A DNA stretch of 64,000 nucleotides from Pseudomonas orientalis (GTDB lineage Bacteria; Pseudomonadota; Gammaproteobacteria; Pseudomonadales; Pseudomonadaceae): positions 3,689,001 to 3,753,000 of the forward strand of contig NZ_CP094351.1 in assembly GCF_022807995.1 (NCBI RefSeq), in the 5' to 3' direction. A program made the position numbers and the translations under genes. The notes beneath the pieces were generated by a model. The model was not told where the DNA came from, did not search any database, and worked only from the letters and a program-made list of their open reading frames with translations. Positions 24,533 through 34,066 of the stretch are shown here, in pieces. The stretch's first letter is position 1; every line of letters begins with the position of its first letter.

Positions 24533-26725
24533 ATGCACAATTTCCCACGGCACACCCATTTACTGCTTCTGGCTGGCCTGAGCGCCCTTCCCGTCCCCGG
24601 CGCTTTTGCAGGCGACGCACCGGAACTCACGCTCAAGGCCGTCACCGTCACCGCGACCCGCCGCGAAGAGTCGCTGCAGAAAATCCCGGTGGCGGTCTCG
24701 GTGCTCGACGGCGAACAACTGGAACGCGACAACCGCAATGGCGTGGCGAGCATTGCGCAGCAAGTGCCGTCGCTGAATTTCCGCACCGGCGCGTCGAACA
24801 AGGACACCTCGTTGTTCGTACGCGGCGTGGGCACCATTTCCACCTCTCCCGGCGTCGAACCGACGGTGGCCACGGTGATCGACGGCGTGGTGTACGCCCG
24901 CCCCGGCCAGGCCACCCTCGACCTGCTGGACCTGGATCGCATCGAAGTGTTGCGCGGCCCACAGGGTACGTTGTTCGGCAAGAATGCCTCGGCCGGGGTG
25001 CTGAATATCACCAGCAAGGCGCCGAGCGCCGAGACCCACGGCTTTATCGACCAGTCGTTCTACAGCGGCAATGAAAGCCGCACCCGCTTCGGTATCGGTG
25101 GCAGCCTGGTGCCGGAGGTGCTCAAGGGTTCGATCAGTACCTTGTTCGGCAGCTACGACGGCAACGTCGATAACCGCCACAACGGTCAGGAGGTCAACGG
25201 TTACAACCACAAGGGCATTCGCGGCAAGCTGGAATTCACGCCCGATGACGACGTGAAGCTGACCCTGATCGCCGACTACATGCAGTCCCACGATGACGCG
25301 CCCAATGGCGTAGTCAGCCAGTCCCTGAGCCCGGCGTTCGGCAACGCGTTGAGCCCGGTTCGCGCCTCCAGTGACAACCGCGACATCAACACCGATACCC
25401 GCAGCCATGTGCAAGACACCAACAAGGGCCTGTCGGCCCAACTGGACTGGAACCTGGGCGCCTATACCCTGACGTCGATCACCGCCTGGCGCGGCTGGGA
25501 CAACACCCAATATCAGGACGGCGACCGCCTCGGCACGGTCAGCGCTGCCTTCCCCGGCACCGCCGACAAGGGCGACCTGGCGTTCGACCAGTACTCTCAG
25601 GAATTTCGCCTGGCTTCACCCAAGGGCGAATTCCTCGAGTACGTCGGTGGCCTGTTCTACATGCATGGCAAGGACGAGGAAACCTACCGGCGCACTCTCA
25701 CCACGACTACGCGCGTCGACCGTGGCGTCGCCGACTACAGCACCACCAGCGACAGCTATGCGGCGTTCGGCGAGACCACCCTCAACTTCACCTCGCGCTT
25801 TCGCGGTATCGCCGGGTTGCGCTATACCCATGACGACTTGAAATACGACCACCGCCGCGTATCCACCTCGGCCAGCACCGTCAGCGGCATTCAACCGGCC
25901 ACCGCAAGTTCCGGCTCGGTGGACGAGGACGGCTGGTCCGGTCGCCTCGGTGTGCAGTACGACCTGAGCGACAGCGTCACCAGCTACCTCACCTACTCGC
26001 GTGGCTACAAAGGCCCGGCCTATAACGTGTTCTTCAACATGCAGCCGCGCGACACCGACGCGCTCAAGCCGGAAACCTCCAACACCTGGGAAGCCGGGAT
26101 CAAGGCCAGCGCGTGGAACAACCGCCTGACCACCAACCTGGCGGTGTTCCACAGCGACTACGACAACTATCAGGCCAACTTTTTCGACACGGTCGCAGGC
26201 CAGGTGGTGACGCGCCTGATCAACGCCGGCAGCGTCAGCACCGAAGGGGTCGAGCTCGATTACGCGTTGCAGGCCACCCAGCAACTCAAGCTTTCCGGCG
26301 CCCTGGCCTATACCCGTGCGCGCATCGACCAATTCGCCTGCCCGCCAGGCGCAGCGGCCACCTGCAACGTGAATGGCAAACCCCTGCCGTACAGCCCGGA
26401 CTGGAAAAGCTACGTGCGCGCCGACTACAGCATCCCCCTGGATAACGGCCTGGATATCGAACTGGGCACCGACTACAGCTGGCAGAGCGAAGTGCAGTAC
26501 GACATCAGCCAGAACCTGGACACTAAGCAAGGCGCGTACGGCATCTGGAACGCCAGCGTGGCCCTGGCCGACTACACCCACGGCTGGCGCGTGGCGCTGC
26601 TGGCGAAGAACCTGGCCGACAAGTCCTACTCGCCGCTGCTGGCCAGCGGCGGCAACTACATCTACCGCGCCGTGCCCCGTGACGACGAGCGTTACGTCGG
26701 CGTGCAACTGCGCAAGGATTTCTAG
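24533..26725 (+). CDS. TonB-dependent outer-membrane receptor
   Basis: 730 residues with a signal peptide ending near GAFAGD. A TonB-box-like LKAVTVTATRREESLQKIPV begins the plug domain; plug signatures LFVRGVG and RIEVLRGPQGTLFGKNASAG follow. The rest is a 22-strand barrel ending in the expected aromatic YVGVQLRKDF. It imports a substrate across the outer membrane with energy from TonB-ExbBD. Coupling to a flavin-dependent monooxygenase one base downstream suggests an organic compound such as an organosulfur or aromatic ligand rather than a ferric siderophore. Confidence 0.9.
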   Translation: MHNFPRHTHLLLLAGLSALPVPGAFAGDAPELTLKAVTVTATRREESLQKIPVAVSVLDGEQLERDNRNGVASIAQQVPSLNFRTGASNKDTSLFVRGVGTISTSPGVEPTVATVIDGVVYARPGQATLDLLDLDRIEVLRGPQGTLFGKNASAGVLNITSKAPSAETHGFIDQSFYSGNESRTRFGIGGSLVPEVLKGSISTLFGSYDGNVDNRHNGQEVNGYNHKGIRGKLEFTPDDDVKLTLIADYMQSHDDAPNGVVSQSLSPAFGNALSPVRASSDNRDINTDTRSHVQDTNKGLSAQLDWNLGAYTLTSITAWRGWDNTQYQDGDRLGTVSAAFPGTADKGDLAFDQYSQEFRLASPKGEFLEYVGGLFYMHGKDEETYRRTLTTTTRVDRGVADYSTTSDSYAAFGETTLNFTSRFRGIAGLRYTHDDLKYDHRRVSTSASTVSGIQPATASSGSVDEDGWSGRLGVQYDLSDSVTSYLTYSRGYKGPAYNVFFNMQPRDTDALKPETSNTWEAGIKASAWNNRLTTNLAVFHSDYDNYQANFFDTVAGQVVTRLINAGSVSTEGVELDYALQATQQLKLSGALAYTRARIDQFACPPGAAATCNVNGKPLPYSPDWKSYVRADYSIPLDNGLDIELGTDYSWQSEVQYDISQNLDTKQGAYGIWNASVALADYTHGWRVALLAKNLADKSYSPLLASGGNYIYRAVPRDDERYVGVQLRKDF

Positions 26726-26726
26726 C

Positions 26727-28067
26727 ATGAGCCGTCAACTCAAACTCGGCGCGTTCCTGATGGCCACCGGGCACCACGTGGCCGCGTGGCGCCATCCGGA
26801 TGTGCCGGCCAACGCCGGGCTGGATTTCGCCCATTACAAGCACCTGGCTCAGGTTGCGGAAGCGGCCAGGTTCGACGCCCTGTTCGTGGCCGACAGCATC
26901 GCCGCCGCCACCGGTGAAATCGCCAGCCGGATGGCGCGTTCGGATCATTTCGAACCGCTCACCCTGCTCTCGGCGCTCAGTGCCGTGACCGAGCATATCG
27001 GCCTGATCGCCACCGCCACCACCAGCTACAACGAGCCCTACCACGTGGCGCGCAAATTCGCTTCGCTGGATCACCTGTCCGGCGGGCGTGCAGGCTGGAA
27101 CCTGGTGACCTCGGACAACGCCGCCGAAGCGCTGAATTTCGGCCGCGATGAACACCTGGGGCACACTGAACGCTACCGCCGCGCGCGGGAGTTTCATCAG
27201 GTGGTGACAGGGTTGTGGGACAGCTGGGACGACGACGCCTTCGTGCGCGACAAGGCCAGCGGGCGCTATTACGACCCGCTCAAGTGCCATGTCCTGGACC
27301 ATGTGGGCGAGCACTTCCGGGTCAAAGGCCCGCTGAACGTGGCGCGTTCGCCCCAGGGCCAGCCGGTGATCGTGCAGGCCGGTTCTTCGGAAACCGGCCG
27401 TGAACTGGCGGCGCAGACCGCCGAGGTGGTGTTTACCGCACAGACCTCATTGGCCAGTGCCCAGGCGTTTTACCGCGACCTCAAGGGGCGTATGGGCCGC
27501 TATGGGCGCGAGGCGGACGCGCTGAAAATCATGCCGGGCGTGTTGGTGGTGGTCGGGCAGACCGAGGCCGAGGCCCGGGCGAAATTCGAGACGTTTCAAG
27601 AACTGGTCGAGCCCCAGGTGGGTGTGGCGTTGCTGGGGCGCATGCTGGGTAATTTCGACCTGTCCGGCTACCCGCTGGATGGACCGTTGCCGGCGCTGCC
27701 CTTGACCGACAGCGGGCAACGCAGCCGCCAGCAACTGCTGAGCGAAATGGCCCATCGTGAACAGCTGACACTGGCGCAACTGGGGCGGCGGATTGCCGGC
27801 GGACGCGGTCACTACAGCCTGATCGGCACGCCGGAGCAGATTGCCGATGAGCTGCAGCACTGGTTCGAAAACGGCGCGGCGGATGGTTTCAATATCCTGG
27901 TGCCGCACCTGCCAGGCGGGCTGGAGGACGTGGCCCGCTGGGTGGTGCCGGAGCTACAACGGCGCGGTGTGTTTCGTCGCGAATACAGCGGCACCACACT
28001 GCGGGAAAACCTCGGCCTGGCGCGGCCGCAAAATCGTTTCGGCACCACTCAATCCGGGACGCTATGA
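26727..28067 (+). CDS. Flavin-dependent monooxygenase, NtaA/SnaA/DszA family (luciferase-like)
   Basis: 446 residues from ATG 26727 (AAGGAT at 26714-26719), one base after the receptor stop. The N-terminus LKLGAFLMATGHHVAAWRHP is the signature of the NtaA/SnaA/DszA branch of the luciferase-like superfamily. Further marks are FDALFVADS, HIGLIATATTSYNEPYHVAR, DHLSGGRAGWNLVTSDN and QPVIVQAGSSETGRELAAQ. These enzymes use reduced flavin and oxygen to cleave C-S or C-N bonds, as in nitrilotriacetate, pristinamycin or dibenzothiophene metabolism. A partner flavin reductase is not encoded nearby. The substrate is unknown. Confidence 0.88.
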   Translation: MSRQLKLGAFLMATGHHVAAWRHPDVPANAGLDFAHYKHLAQVAEAARFDALFVADSIAAATGEIASRMARSDHFEPLTLLSALSAVTEHIGLIATATTSYNEPYHVARKFASLDHLSGGRAGWNLVTSDNAAEALNFGRDEHLGHTERYRRAREFHQVVTGLWDSWDDDAFVRDKASGRYYDPLKCHVLDHVGEHFRVKGPLNVARSPQGQPVIVQAGSSETGRELAAQTAEVVFTAQTSLASAQAFYRDLKGRMGRYGREADALKIMPGVLVVVGQTEAEARAKFETFQELVEPQVGVALLGRMLGNFDLSGYPLDGPLPALPLTDSGQRSRQQLLSEMAHREQLTLAQLGRRIAGGRGHYSLIGTPEQIADELQHWFENGAADGFNILVPHLPGGLEDVARWVVPELQRRGVFRREYSGTTLRENLGLARPQNRFGTTQSGTL

Positions 28068-28073
28068 GATCAA

Positions 28074-28164
28074 ATGTGGGAGGGGGCTTGCCCCCGATTG
28101 CGGTGTGTCAGCCACATAATTTATAGCTGACAGAAAGCCATCGGGGGCAAGCCCCCTCCCACAG
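28074..28164. repeat. REP inverted pair
   Basis: Arms at 28074-28098 and 28139-28164 with the core GGGAGGGGGCTTGCCCCCGA, plus an inner GTCAGCCACA/TAGCTGAC inverted repeat. It lies between two convergent genes, the monooxygenase and the FpvA-type receptor, where it may act as a shared transcription end. Confidence 0.9.
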
Positions 28165-28185
28165 GTTGATGTGCGTTTACAGCCC

Positions 28186-30591
28186 TCAGAAATCGACAGT
28201 GGCCGACAACAGGTAGGTACGCGGTGTCGACAGGGTCAATCCCGGCTCGCTGTCATCCGACGCACCGGCCGAACTCCAATAGCGCTTGTCGGCAACGTTC
28301 TCCACGTTGGCGCGCAGGGTGATGTGCTTGTCATCGACCTTGAACGCGTAACGCGCGCCCACGTCGATGCGGTTCCAGGCGTCGATCTGCTTGACGTTGG
28401 ACTGGTCCAGGTACTGTGAGCTGGAGTAGATGCCGCGACTGGTCAAGGTCAGGCCTTCCAGCGTCGGCACGTCCCATTCGGCGCCCAGGTTCACGTTGTA
28501 TTTGGGTGTGGCGGGCGCGCGATTGCCGTCGAACGTACCGTTGGTGGTGTGAGTCAATTCGCTGTCGATGTACATCATCCCGCCGAGCAGACGGAACCCC
28601 TTCAACGGTTCGCCGAACACGCTCAATTCCACCCCATTGTTCTGGCGCTTGCCGTTGGGGCCGAACACCCGCGAGGTGGCGTTGGTTTCATACGCCGGCT
28701 GCTTGATACGGAACACGGCGGCGGTCACGGCAAAGGCCCCGGCGTCGTACTTGGCGCCCGCCTCGATCTGGCGGCTGATAAAGGGCGGGAAGATTTCGTC
28801 TTCGTTGATCGAGGTGGACGGTGCGACCTTGCCCTGGCTCAAACCCTCCATATAGTTGGCGTACAACGAGAGTTTGTCGGTGGCCTTGAACAGCACGCCG
28901 CCCGAGGGCGAGATCTTTTCTTCATCGTAGGCGGTGGCGCCTTTGACGTTGTCGGTCCAGTCATCCACCTTCACCCGCTGCCAGCGCGCGCCGAGGGTCA
29001 GCAGCAAGCGGTCGTCGAAGAAGCCCAGGGTGTCGGACAAGGCCACGCCGCTGAACTTATTTTCGGTGTAGACCTTGGAATCAAAGCGCGTCGGCCGCGA
29101 CGGCACCCCGGTCTGGACCGGGTTATAGAGATTGCTCGGCGCCGCCGCATAGCGCGCCCCGCCGTTTTCAAAGTCCATGTAGAAATAGCTGGCCGCCAGG
29201 TTGACTTCATGGCTGACCGGCCCGGTGTGGAACCAGCTGCGCACGCCGGCGGTGGCGGTGCGCACATTTTCATCGCGGGTAAAATCACGCGGCAGCACGC
29301 TGAAATCCCCGGCGTTATTGGTGACCGACACTGCGTGGCGCAGGAAGTCATGGTTACTCTTGCGCGCGCCTACCCCGCCGTACAGCATCACACTGTCGCT
29401 GAGGTCAAACTCGCCGTTGAGCGTGCCAAAGGTGTCGTTGGTACTGGCCTTGCTCCAGGACTGCGCGTAGTTGCGCCGCACATCGTTGGCGCTCGGCACC
29501 TTGGCATTGGCGCCGACTTGCACGCGTTCCTGGGGCGCGTCGGTGTCGCGCTCGGTACGGCCGATATCGGTGGAGAGGCGCAGGCGCTCGCCGCGAAAGT
29601 CCAGGCCGAGCACCGCCATTTCGCGATCGACCGACTGGTGATCCCACTCCGTATCCCCAGCCTGTTTCACTCCGTTGAAACGGATGCCGAATTTATTGTC
29701 CTCGCCAAACCGGCGCCCGATATCCACTGCGCCACCGGCCTGGCTGTCGGACGCCCAACTGCCGGTGAACGAATTGATGTCCTTGTCGGTAGCCCGCTTG
29801 GGTACCACGTTGATCCCGCCGCCGACACTGCCGCGTGGGGAGATGCCGTTGATCAACTGCGTCGGGCCCTTGACGATATCGACGCGGTCGGCCATTTCCA
29901 TGTCAATGGTGTAAGTGGGCAACACACCGTACAAACCGTTATAGGCCACGTCGCTGTTGAACAGGCTGAACCCACGGATGGTGAACTGCTCATAACGCCC
30001 GCCGGCCGGGTTGGTGGCGCGCACCGAAGGGTCGCTGGCGATCAGATCGCCAAGGGTGCGCGCCTGCTGATTCTTCACCGCATCCGCGGTGTAGGTGGTC
30101 ATGCTGAACGGCGTTTCCATGAAGTCCCGCGCGCCCAACAGCCCTTGCGAACCACGACGCGCCACCTGGCCACCGGCATAGGTGTCGCCGTCGGCCAGAC
30201 CTGTGGTGCCCACAATAGATGTCGGCGCCAATTGCAGGCTGGCGCCCTCCGGCGCCGCCACCAACACATACGCCTGCTCGCCCATCGGTTGCAGTTGCAG
30301 GCCGGAACCTTGCAGCAACCGCGCGAAGCCCTCCTCCACACCATAATCGCCAGACAAGCCACTGCTGCTGCGACCGCTGACCAGCGCCGGATCGATCGAC
30401 AGGTTGACCCCCGCCAGCCCGGCAAAACGCGTCAGCGCCGCACTCAAGCTGCCGGCCGGTACCTGGTAACTGCGACGGGCGGCGGCGTCTTCGGCGTAAC
30501 TGAACGGGATGAACAGCGGGCTGGTGCTGAGGCTGAGCAGCAGGCTCAGTTTCAGCAAAGGGCGCAAGCGCATGGTGGGGACTGCGGGCAT
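28186..30591 (-). CDS. FpvA-type TonB-dependent siderophore receptor with secretin/STN domain
   Basis: 801 residues from ATG 30591; GTG 30615 and ATG 30573 are alternatives. After the signal peptide (LKLSLLLSLSTSPLFIPFSY) comes an STN signalling domain (RRSYQVPAGSLSAALTRFAG, then GVEEGFARLLQGSGLQLQ), as in FpvA and PupB. The plug follows (TSIVGTTGL, then FTIRGFSLFN and DRVDIVKGPTQLINGISPRG), then the barrel, ending in YLLSATVDF. The STN domain normally signals through an anti-sigma factor and an ECF sigma factor; neither gene is present nearby. No obvious Fur box was found in the 150 bp upstream. Confidence 0.9.
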   Translation of the reverse strand: MPAVPTMRLRPLLKLSLLLSLSTSPLFIPFSYAEDAAARRSYQVPAGSLSAALTRFAGLAGVNLSIDPALVSGRSSSGLSGDYGVEEGFARLLQGSGLQLQPMGEQAYVLVAAPEGASLQLAPTSIVGTTGLADGDTYAGGQVARRGSQGLLGARDFMETPFSMTTYTADAVKNQQARTLGDLIASDPSVRATNPAGGRYEQFTIRGFSLFNSDVAYNGLYGVLPTYTIDMEMADRVDIVKGPTQLINGISPRGSVGGGINVVPKRATDKDINSFTGSWASDSQAGGAVDIGRRFGEDNKFGIRFNGVKQAGDTEWDHQSVDREMAVLGLDFRGERLRLSTDIGRTERDTDAPQERVQVGANAKVPSANDVRRNYAQSWSKASTNDTFGTLNGEFDLSDSVMLYGGVGARKSNHDFLRHAVSVTNNAGDFSVLPRDFTRDENVRTATAGVRSWFHTGPVSHEVNLAASYFYMDFENGGARYAAAPSNLYNPVQTGVPSRPTRFDSKVYTENKFSGVALSDTLGFFDDRLLLTLGARWQRVKVDDWTDNVKGATAYDEEKISPSGGVLFKATDKLSLYANYMEGLSQGKVAPSTSINEDEIFPPFISRQIEAGAKYDAGAFAVTAAVFRIKQPAYETNATSRVFGPNGKRQNNGVELSVFGEPLKGFRLLGGMMYIDSELTHTTNGTFDGNRAPATPKYNVNLGAEWDVPTLEGLTLTSRGIYSSSQYLDQSNVKQIDAWNRIDVGARYAFKVDDKHITLRANVENVADKRYWSSAGASDDSEPGLTLSTPRTYLLSATVDF

Positions 30592-30630
30592 GGGAAGGCT
30601 CTCGATTTTATTCACTGCCTGGAATGACAG

Positions 30631-30684
30631 GCGAAGTGGAAAAAAGGGACAGGCCCGGGTGATTTTGGGGAATATTTTTTTGCA
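30631..30684. repeat. Short copy of a dispersed intergenic repeat
   Basis: AAAAAAGGGACAGGCCCGGG and the following GATTTTGGGGAATATTTTTT resemble the segment at about 54610-54655 (AAAAAAAAGGACAGGCCTGG and GATTTTGGGGAGATATTTTT). The repeat lies upstream of the FpvA-type gene, between it and the EAL gene terminator. Confidence 0.5.
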
Positions 30685-30692
30685 GGCATGAA

Positions 30693-30720
30693 AAAGCCCA
30701 ATCTGTTCAGGTTGGGCTTA
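30693..30720 (-). terminator. Rho-independent terminator of the GAF/EAL gene
   Basis: On the minus strand AAGCCCAA and TTGGGCTT pair across a short loop (ACCTGAACAG region), and TTTTT follows directly. It lies 24 bp downstream of the stop at 30744. Confidence 0.75.
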
Positions 30721-30743
30721 ATCAGAGCAACTGGGTAATATTC

Positions 30744-32507
30744 TCAGGCGCGATTAGATAACCATCCAGGTATCGCAGTAGACGCCATCGGCCTTGCGAT
30801 CAGATATCCCTGAACCTCATGACACCCCCACCCACTGACAAGCTCATACGTTTGAAGGGTCTCAACGCCCTCAGCCACAACGCGGTACCCCAACGAATGG
30901 GCAAGTTTGATAATGGTGCGCACCAGGCACTGACTCCTGGACTGCTGGACCAGGTTTTCAATCAGTGAACGATCCAACTTGACGACACTGGCGGGGAGCC
31001 GTTGCAGGTGCGACCAATTACTATAGCCCGTTCCGAAGTCATCAATGGCAATCCCGATGCCCAACGCACGCAGCTGATTGAGATGGAGCAGCACGCTGTC
31101 GAAGTCATCTATGCGGGCGCTTTCAGTCAACTCCACTTCAAGTAACCGAGGATCGAAATCAGCCTGTCGAACCCTGCGAACCAAAGCGTTTATGAATACT
31201 GAAGACTCAATATCCTGCACAGTTACATTGATCGACACCTTGAAATTCAAGCCCTGACGCTGCCACTGGGCAGCTTGGTCGATCGTGTTGTGCAAGACCC
31301 ACAAACTGATCTGCCCCATTAGCGCTGTTTTTTCAGCCAGCGGTATGAACTCTGAAGGTCCAATTGCCCCAAGAAGCGGATGTTCCCAGCGCAGCAGCGC
31401 CTCAACCGACGTGCATTTTGCGGTGCCTATATCAATACGAGGCTGGTAGACCATTCTGAATTGTTCATCGCTGGCTATAGCCGTTGCAAGCGAGCTCAAG
31501 ATAATAAAAGTGCGCTGCTGCACGGTGTCCAGTTTATCCTCGTAGTAACACCAGCCCACCATTCGATCTCGAGCATCGTCTGCGGCGCTGATCGCCAGAC
31601 GTAAGCACTCATGCGGCGACTCACCTGCCCCCCCAAGTTTTAACAATCCCACACCGACGGTCATCTGCAACGGAATGTCGTGGCACAGCACCGGCGTAAC
31701 GTAGTCATTGATAACAGCCTTGCTGACCGCTTCTGCAATTGGGTAAGGCAAAACAAGGCCGAACCGTGTAGGGCTGATTTTGTAAAGCGGGGATTCGGGT
31801 GGAACAATACTTAACAGGCGCTCCTTGATAGCCAACATCAACTCCAGGGAAAACTCATAGCCCAACGTCTTGACCACCTCGTTCAAAAAGTCGGGAGAAA
31901 TGACATCAATCGCTACGATGCTACAGACGTCTGCGCGATTCTGAGCCTTGCCGATGTCGCTCTCAAGCCGAGCACGGTTATATAAGCCTGTGGCAGGGTC
32001 AACATAGTTTTCTGATCTGAGGGCAATGATTCGACTCATCACCAGTCCAGCCAAATGCCTGAGCATCGAGGCATCTTGCTCGCTCATCCGTGGCCTGGCT
32101 ACGGTATCAATCACGCAGAGAGCGCCAAGACCCAAACCGTCGTCAGTGGTCAGGGGCGCACCCGCGTAATAGCGGATACCTGGAAGCCCGGTGACCAGGG
32201 GGTTGTCTTGAAAACGCAGATCGAGCGTCGCGTCCGGCACTTCGAGAAACTCATGCGAGTACAAGGTATGGGCACAGAACGATTCGCTGCGGGGCGTTTC
32301 ATTGATACTCACTCCGACCTTGGCACGGAACCACTGTTTGTGTTCATCCACAATTGAAATAAGCACGATGGGTGCTCGGAAGTATTCAGCACAGAGCGCA
32401 ACGATTTGATCAAACGTATCGTCGCGCTGATCGTCGAGCAGACACAGCTCTCGAATTCGCAGAAAACGACGTTGTTCAATGAGTGACAGATCTTCAGCGT
32501 GTTCCAT
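30744..32507 (-). CDS. GAF-(degenerate GGDEF)-EAL cyclic-di-GMP phosphodiesterase
   Basis: 587 residues from ATG 32507, with GAGAG just upstream. A GAF domain (about residues 20-165; SESFCAHTLYSHEFLEVPDA) senses a ligand. A GGDEF-like domain (about 165-320) carries SPTRF at the active-site loop instead of GGDEF, so it should not make c-di-GMP. The EAL domain (about 330-580) keeps its key residues: EALLRW, the Asn of SINVT, the Glu of ELTES, IAIDDFGTGYS, the Lys of VKLDRS, AEGVET and VQGYLIARPM. It should therefore hydrolyse c-di-GMP and favour motility or dispersal. There is no membrane segment. It follows the PAS-PAS chemoreceptor gene by 97 bp on the same strand. Confidence 0.9.
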   Translation of the reverse strand: MEHAEDLSLIEQRRFLRIRELCLLDDQRDDTFDQIVALCAEYFRAPIVLISIVDEHKQWFRAKVGVSINETPRSESFCAHTLYSHEFLEVPDATLDLRFQDNPLVTGLPGIRYYAGAPLTTDDGLGLGALCVIDTVARPRMSEQDASMLRHLAGLVMSRIIALRSENYVDPATGLYNRARLESDIGKAQNRADVCSIVAIDVISPDFLNEVVKTLGYEFSLELMLAIKERLLSIVPPESPLYKISPTRFGLVLPYPIAEAVSKAVINDYVTPVLCHDIPLQMTVGVGLLKLGGAGESPHECLRLAISAADDARDRMVGWCYYEDKLDTVQQRTFIILSSLATAIASDEQFRMVYQPRIDIGTAKCTSVEALLRWEHPLLGAIGPSEFIPLAEKTALMGQISLWVLHNTIDQAAQWQRQGLNFKVSINVTVQDIESSVFINALVRRVRQADFDPRLLEVELTESARIDDFDSVLLHLNQLRALGIGIAIDDFGTGYSNWSHLQRLPASVVKLDRSLIENLVQQSRSQCLVRTIIKLAHSLGYRVVAEGVETLQTYELVSGWGCHEVQGYLIARPMASTAIPGWLSNRA

Positions 32508-32604
32508 CAAACTCTCAACGAAGGTAATGAGATAGAGGGGGTTTCTTTGACGTCGCGGGCAGAGGCTTCGAGCGGCGGGAACAGTACGGCCAACGGTTCC
32601 TGCC

Positions 32605-33918
32605 CTAAGCCACTTGAGTCGCGAACCTGCCCACCGCTTCGACTACTCGCTTGGCGCCATCCTGAATTTCAACAATGACCTGGCCTGCCTGCGTGGCAAG
32701 TTCAAGGCCTTGCTCCGCCTGGGACTTACTGTTTGCCATCTCAGCGACGGTTTGTTCCACCAGCTTCTGGTTCTGCAACACAACCGATGCGATTTCTTCA
32801 GTGGCGGTACTGGTGCGGCCGGCCAGTTGTCGAACCTCATCGGCTACCACGGCGAAGCCTCGCCCCTGCTCACCTGCGCGAGCAGCTTCAATCGCAGCAT
32901 TCAATGCCAACAAGTTGGTTTGCTGAGCAATACTGCTGATCGTCTGAATGATCGAGCTGATCAACAACGACTGCTTGCCGAGCGCCTCTACCCCGCCGGA
33001 GGCAGCCTGCATATCACCCGCGACTTTACGCATCGTGTGCATCGTATCGTTGACGACGACGGCTCCTCGCTGAGCAGTAATATCCGTCTGCCGGGAGATC
33101 TCAAATGCAGTTTGGGCTGCCTCACTGACTTCCTGCTCACGAGCAACCTGATCGGTGATAACCGTCGCAAACTTGACGACCTTGCGCAGCGTTCCTTCGG
33201 TGTCATAAACCGGGTTATACGTCGCTTCCAGCCATACCGTCCTACCGCTACTGTCAACACGCTCGAATCGCCCAGCGACGAACTCACCCTTGTTCAACGT
33301 GGACCAGAACTCCTTGTATTTCTGCGACGACGCTTCCTCCGGCCTGCAGAAAATACGGTGGTGACTGCCCTTTGCCTGGCTCAGGTTGTAGCCCATCGCT
33401 TTGAGGAACTGCTCATTCGCCATGAGTACATGCCCGGAAAGATCGAATTCGATCACTGCCGTCGAACGAAGTAATGCATCGATGAAGGACGTGTTTTCCG
33501 ACGCTTCTTCCACTCGGGAGGTAATGTTCGTGGCATGGCAGGTCACATGGCTCAACCTGCCATTTTCATCCTTTACCGGTTGCCAATGCGCGTGAAGCCA
33601 CACCAGGGAACCGTCAGCGTGCAGGTATCTGTATTCATCAGAGATGGACTTACCCGCCGCTACCGCTGCTCGAAAGTTATGGAAGCACGGAAGCTTGGAT
33701 ACGTACTGCGGAACAACATCAGCCATGGCGCGACCCACGAGCCGGTCCTGGTTGTAGCCCAAGGCGTCTGCGAAATTCTCGTTACATGCGATAATTTTGA
33801 ACGCCGGATCAATACTCAACGTCAGCATTTCGCGGTTCAGGCCATCGCGCAGTTGGCGCAGCTCCAACAGCTCTGCCGTCTGAGCGTGAAGCTGGTTCTT
33901 GAGTTTGGTATTGAACAT
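32605..33918 (-). CDS. Soluble PAS-PAS chemoreceptor, BdlA-like
   Basis: 437 residues without a membrane segment. A first PAS domain (about residues 27-135; LTLSIDPAFKIIACNENFAD, GYNQDRLVGRAM) and a second (about 150-260; VIEFDLSGHVLMANEQFLKA, GYNLSQAKGSHHRIFC) are each followed by a PAC-type strand. A methyl-accepting signalling domain with the hairpin tip IAQQTNLLALNAAIEAARAG then EQGRGFAVVADEVRQLAGRT follows. The layout matches BdlA, the biofilm dispersion regulator of P. aeruginosa, and related soluble receptors. PAS domains may bind haem or flavin; a redox role is inferred. The EAL gene is next on the strand. Confidence 0.88.
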   Translation of the reverse strand: MFNTKLKNQLHAQTAELLELRQLRDGLNREMLTLSIDPAFKIIACNENFADALGYNQDRLVGRAMADVVPQYVSKLPCFHNFRAAVAAGKSISDEYRYLHADGSLVWLHAHWQPVKDENGRLSHVTCHATNITSRVEEASENTSFIDALLRSTAVIEFDLSGHVLMANEQFLKAMGYNLSQAKGSHHRIFCRPEEASSQKYKEFWSTLNKGEFVAGRFERVDSSGRTVWLEATYNPVYDTEGTLRKVVKFATVITDQVAREQEVSEAAQTAFEISRQTDITAQRGAVVVNDTMHTMRKVAGDMQAASGGVEALGKQSLLISSIIQTISSIAQQTNLLALNAAIEAARAGEQGRGFAVVADEVRQLAGRTSTATEEIASVVLQNQKLVEQTVAEMANSKSQAEQGLELATQAGQVIVEIQDGAKRVVEAVGRFATQVA

Positions 33919-34066
33919 GGGAAACCGCCTATAGGGTCATAGCAAGTCTATCGGCACCGCCTGCATGATATTGAGGCCGTTCGACGCAGATAAAATGATG
34001 CGACGTTAAAGTACCGGCCTGCGCGCCCGATGTGTCAAAGACGCCGTCCTGCCCAAACCTGGCATC

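Noticed and set aside
28549..30627. 692-codon plus-strand frame opposite the FpvA-type receptor
   Set aside because: Shadow of a recognised TonB receptor; no motifs.
30592..30743. Fur box for the FpvA-type receptor
   Set aside because: No GATAATGATAATCATTATC-like sequence could be found in the upstream region.
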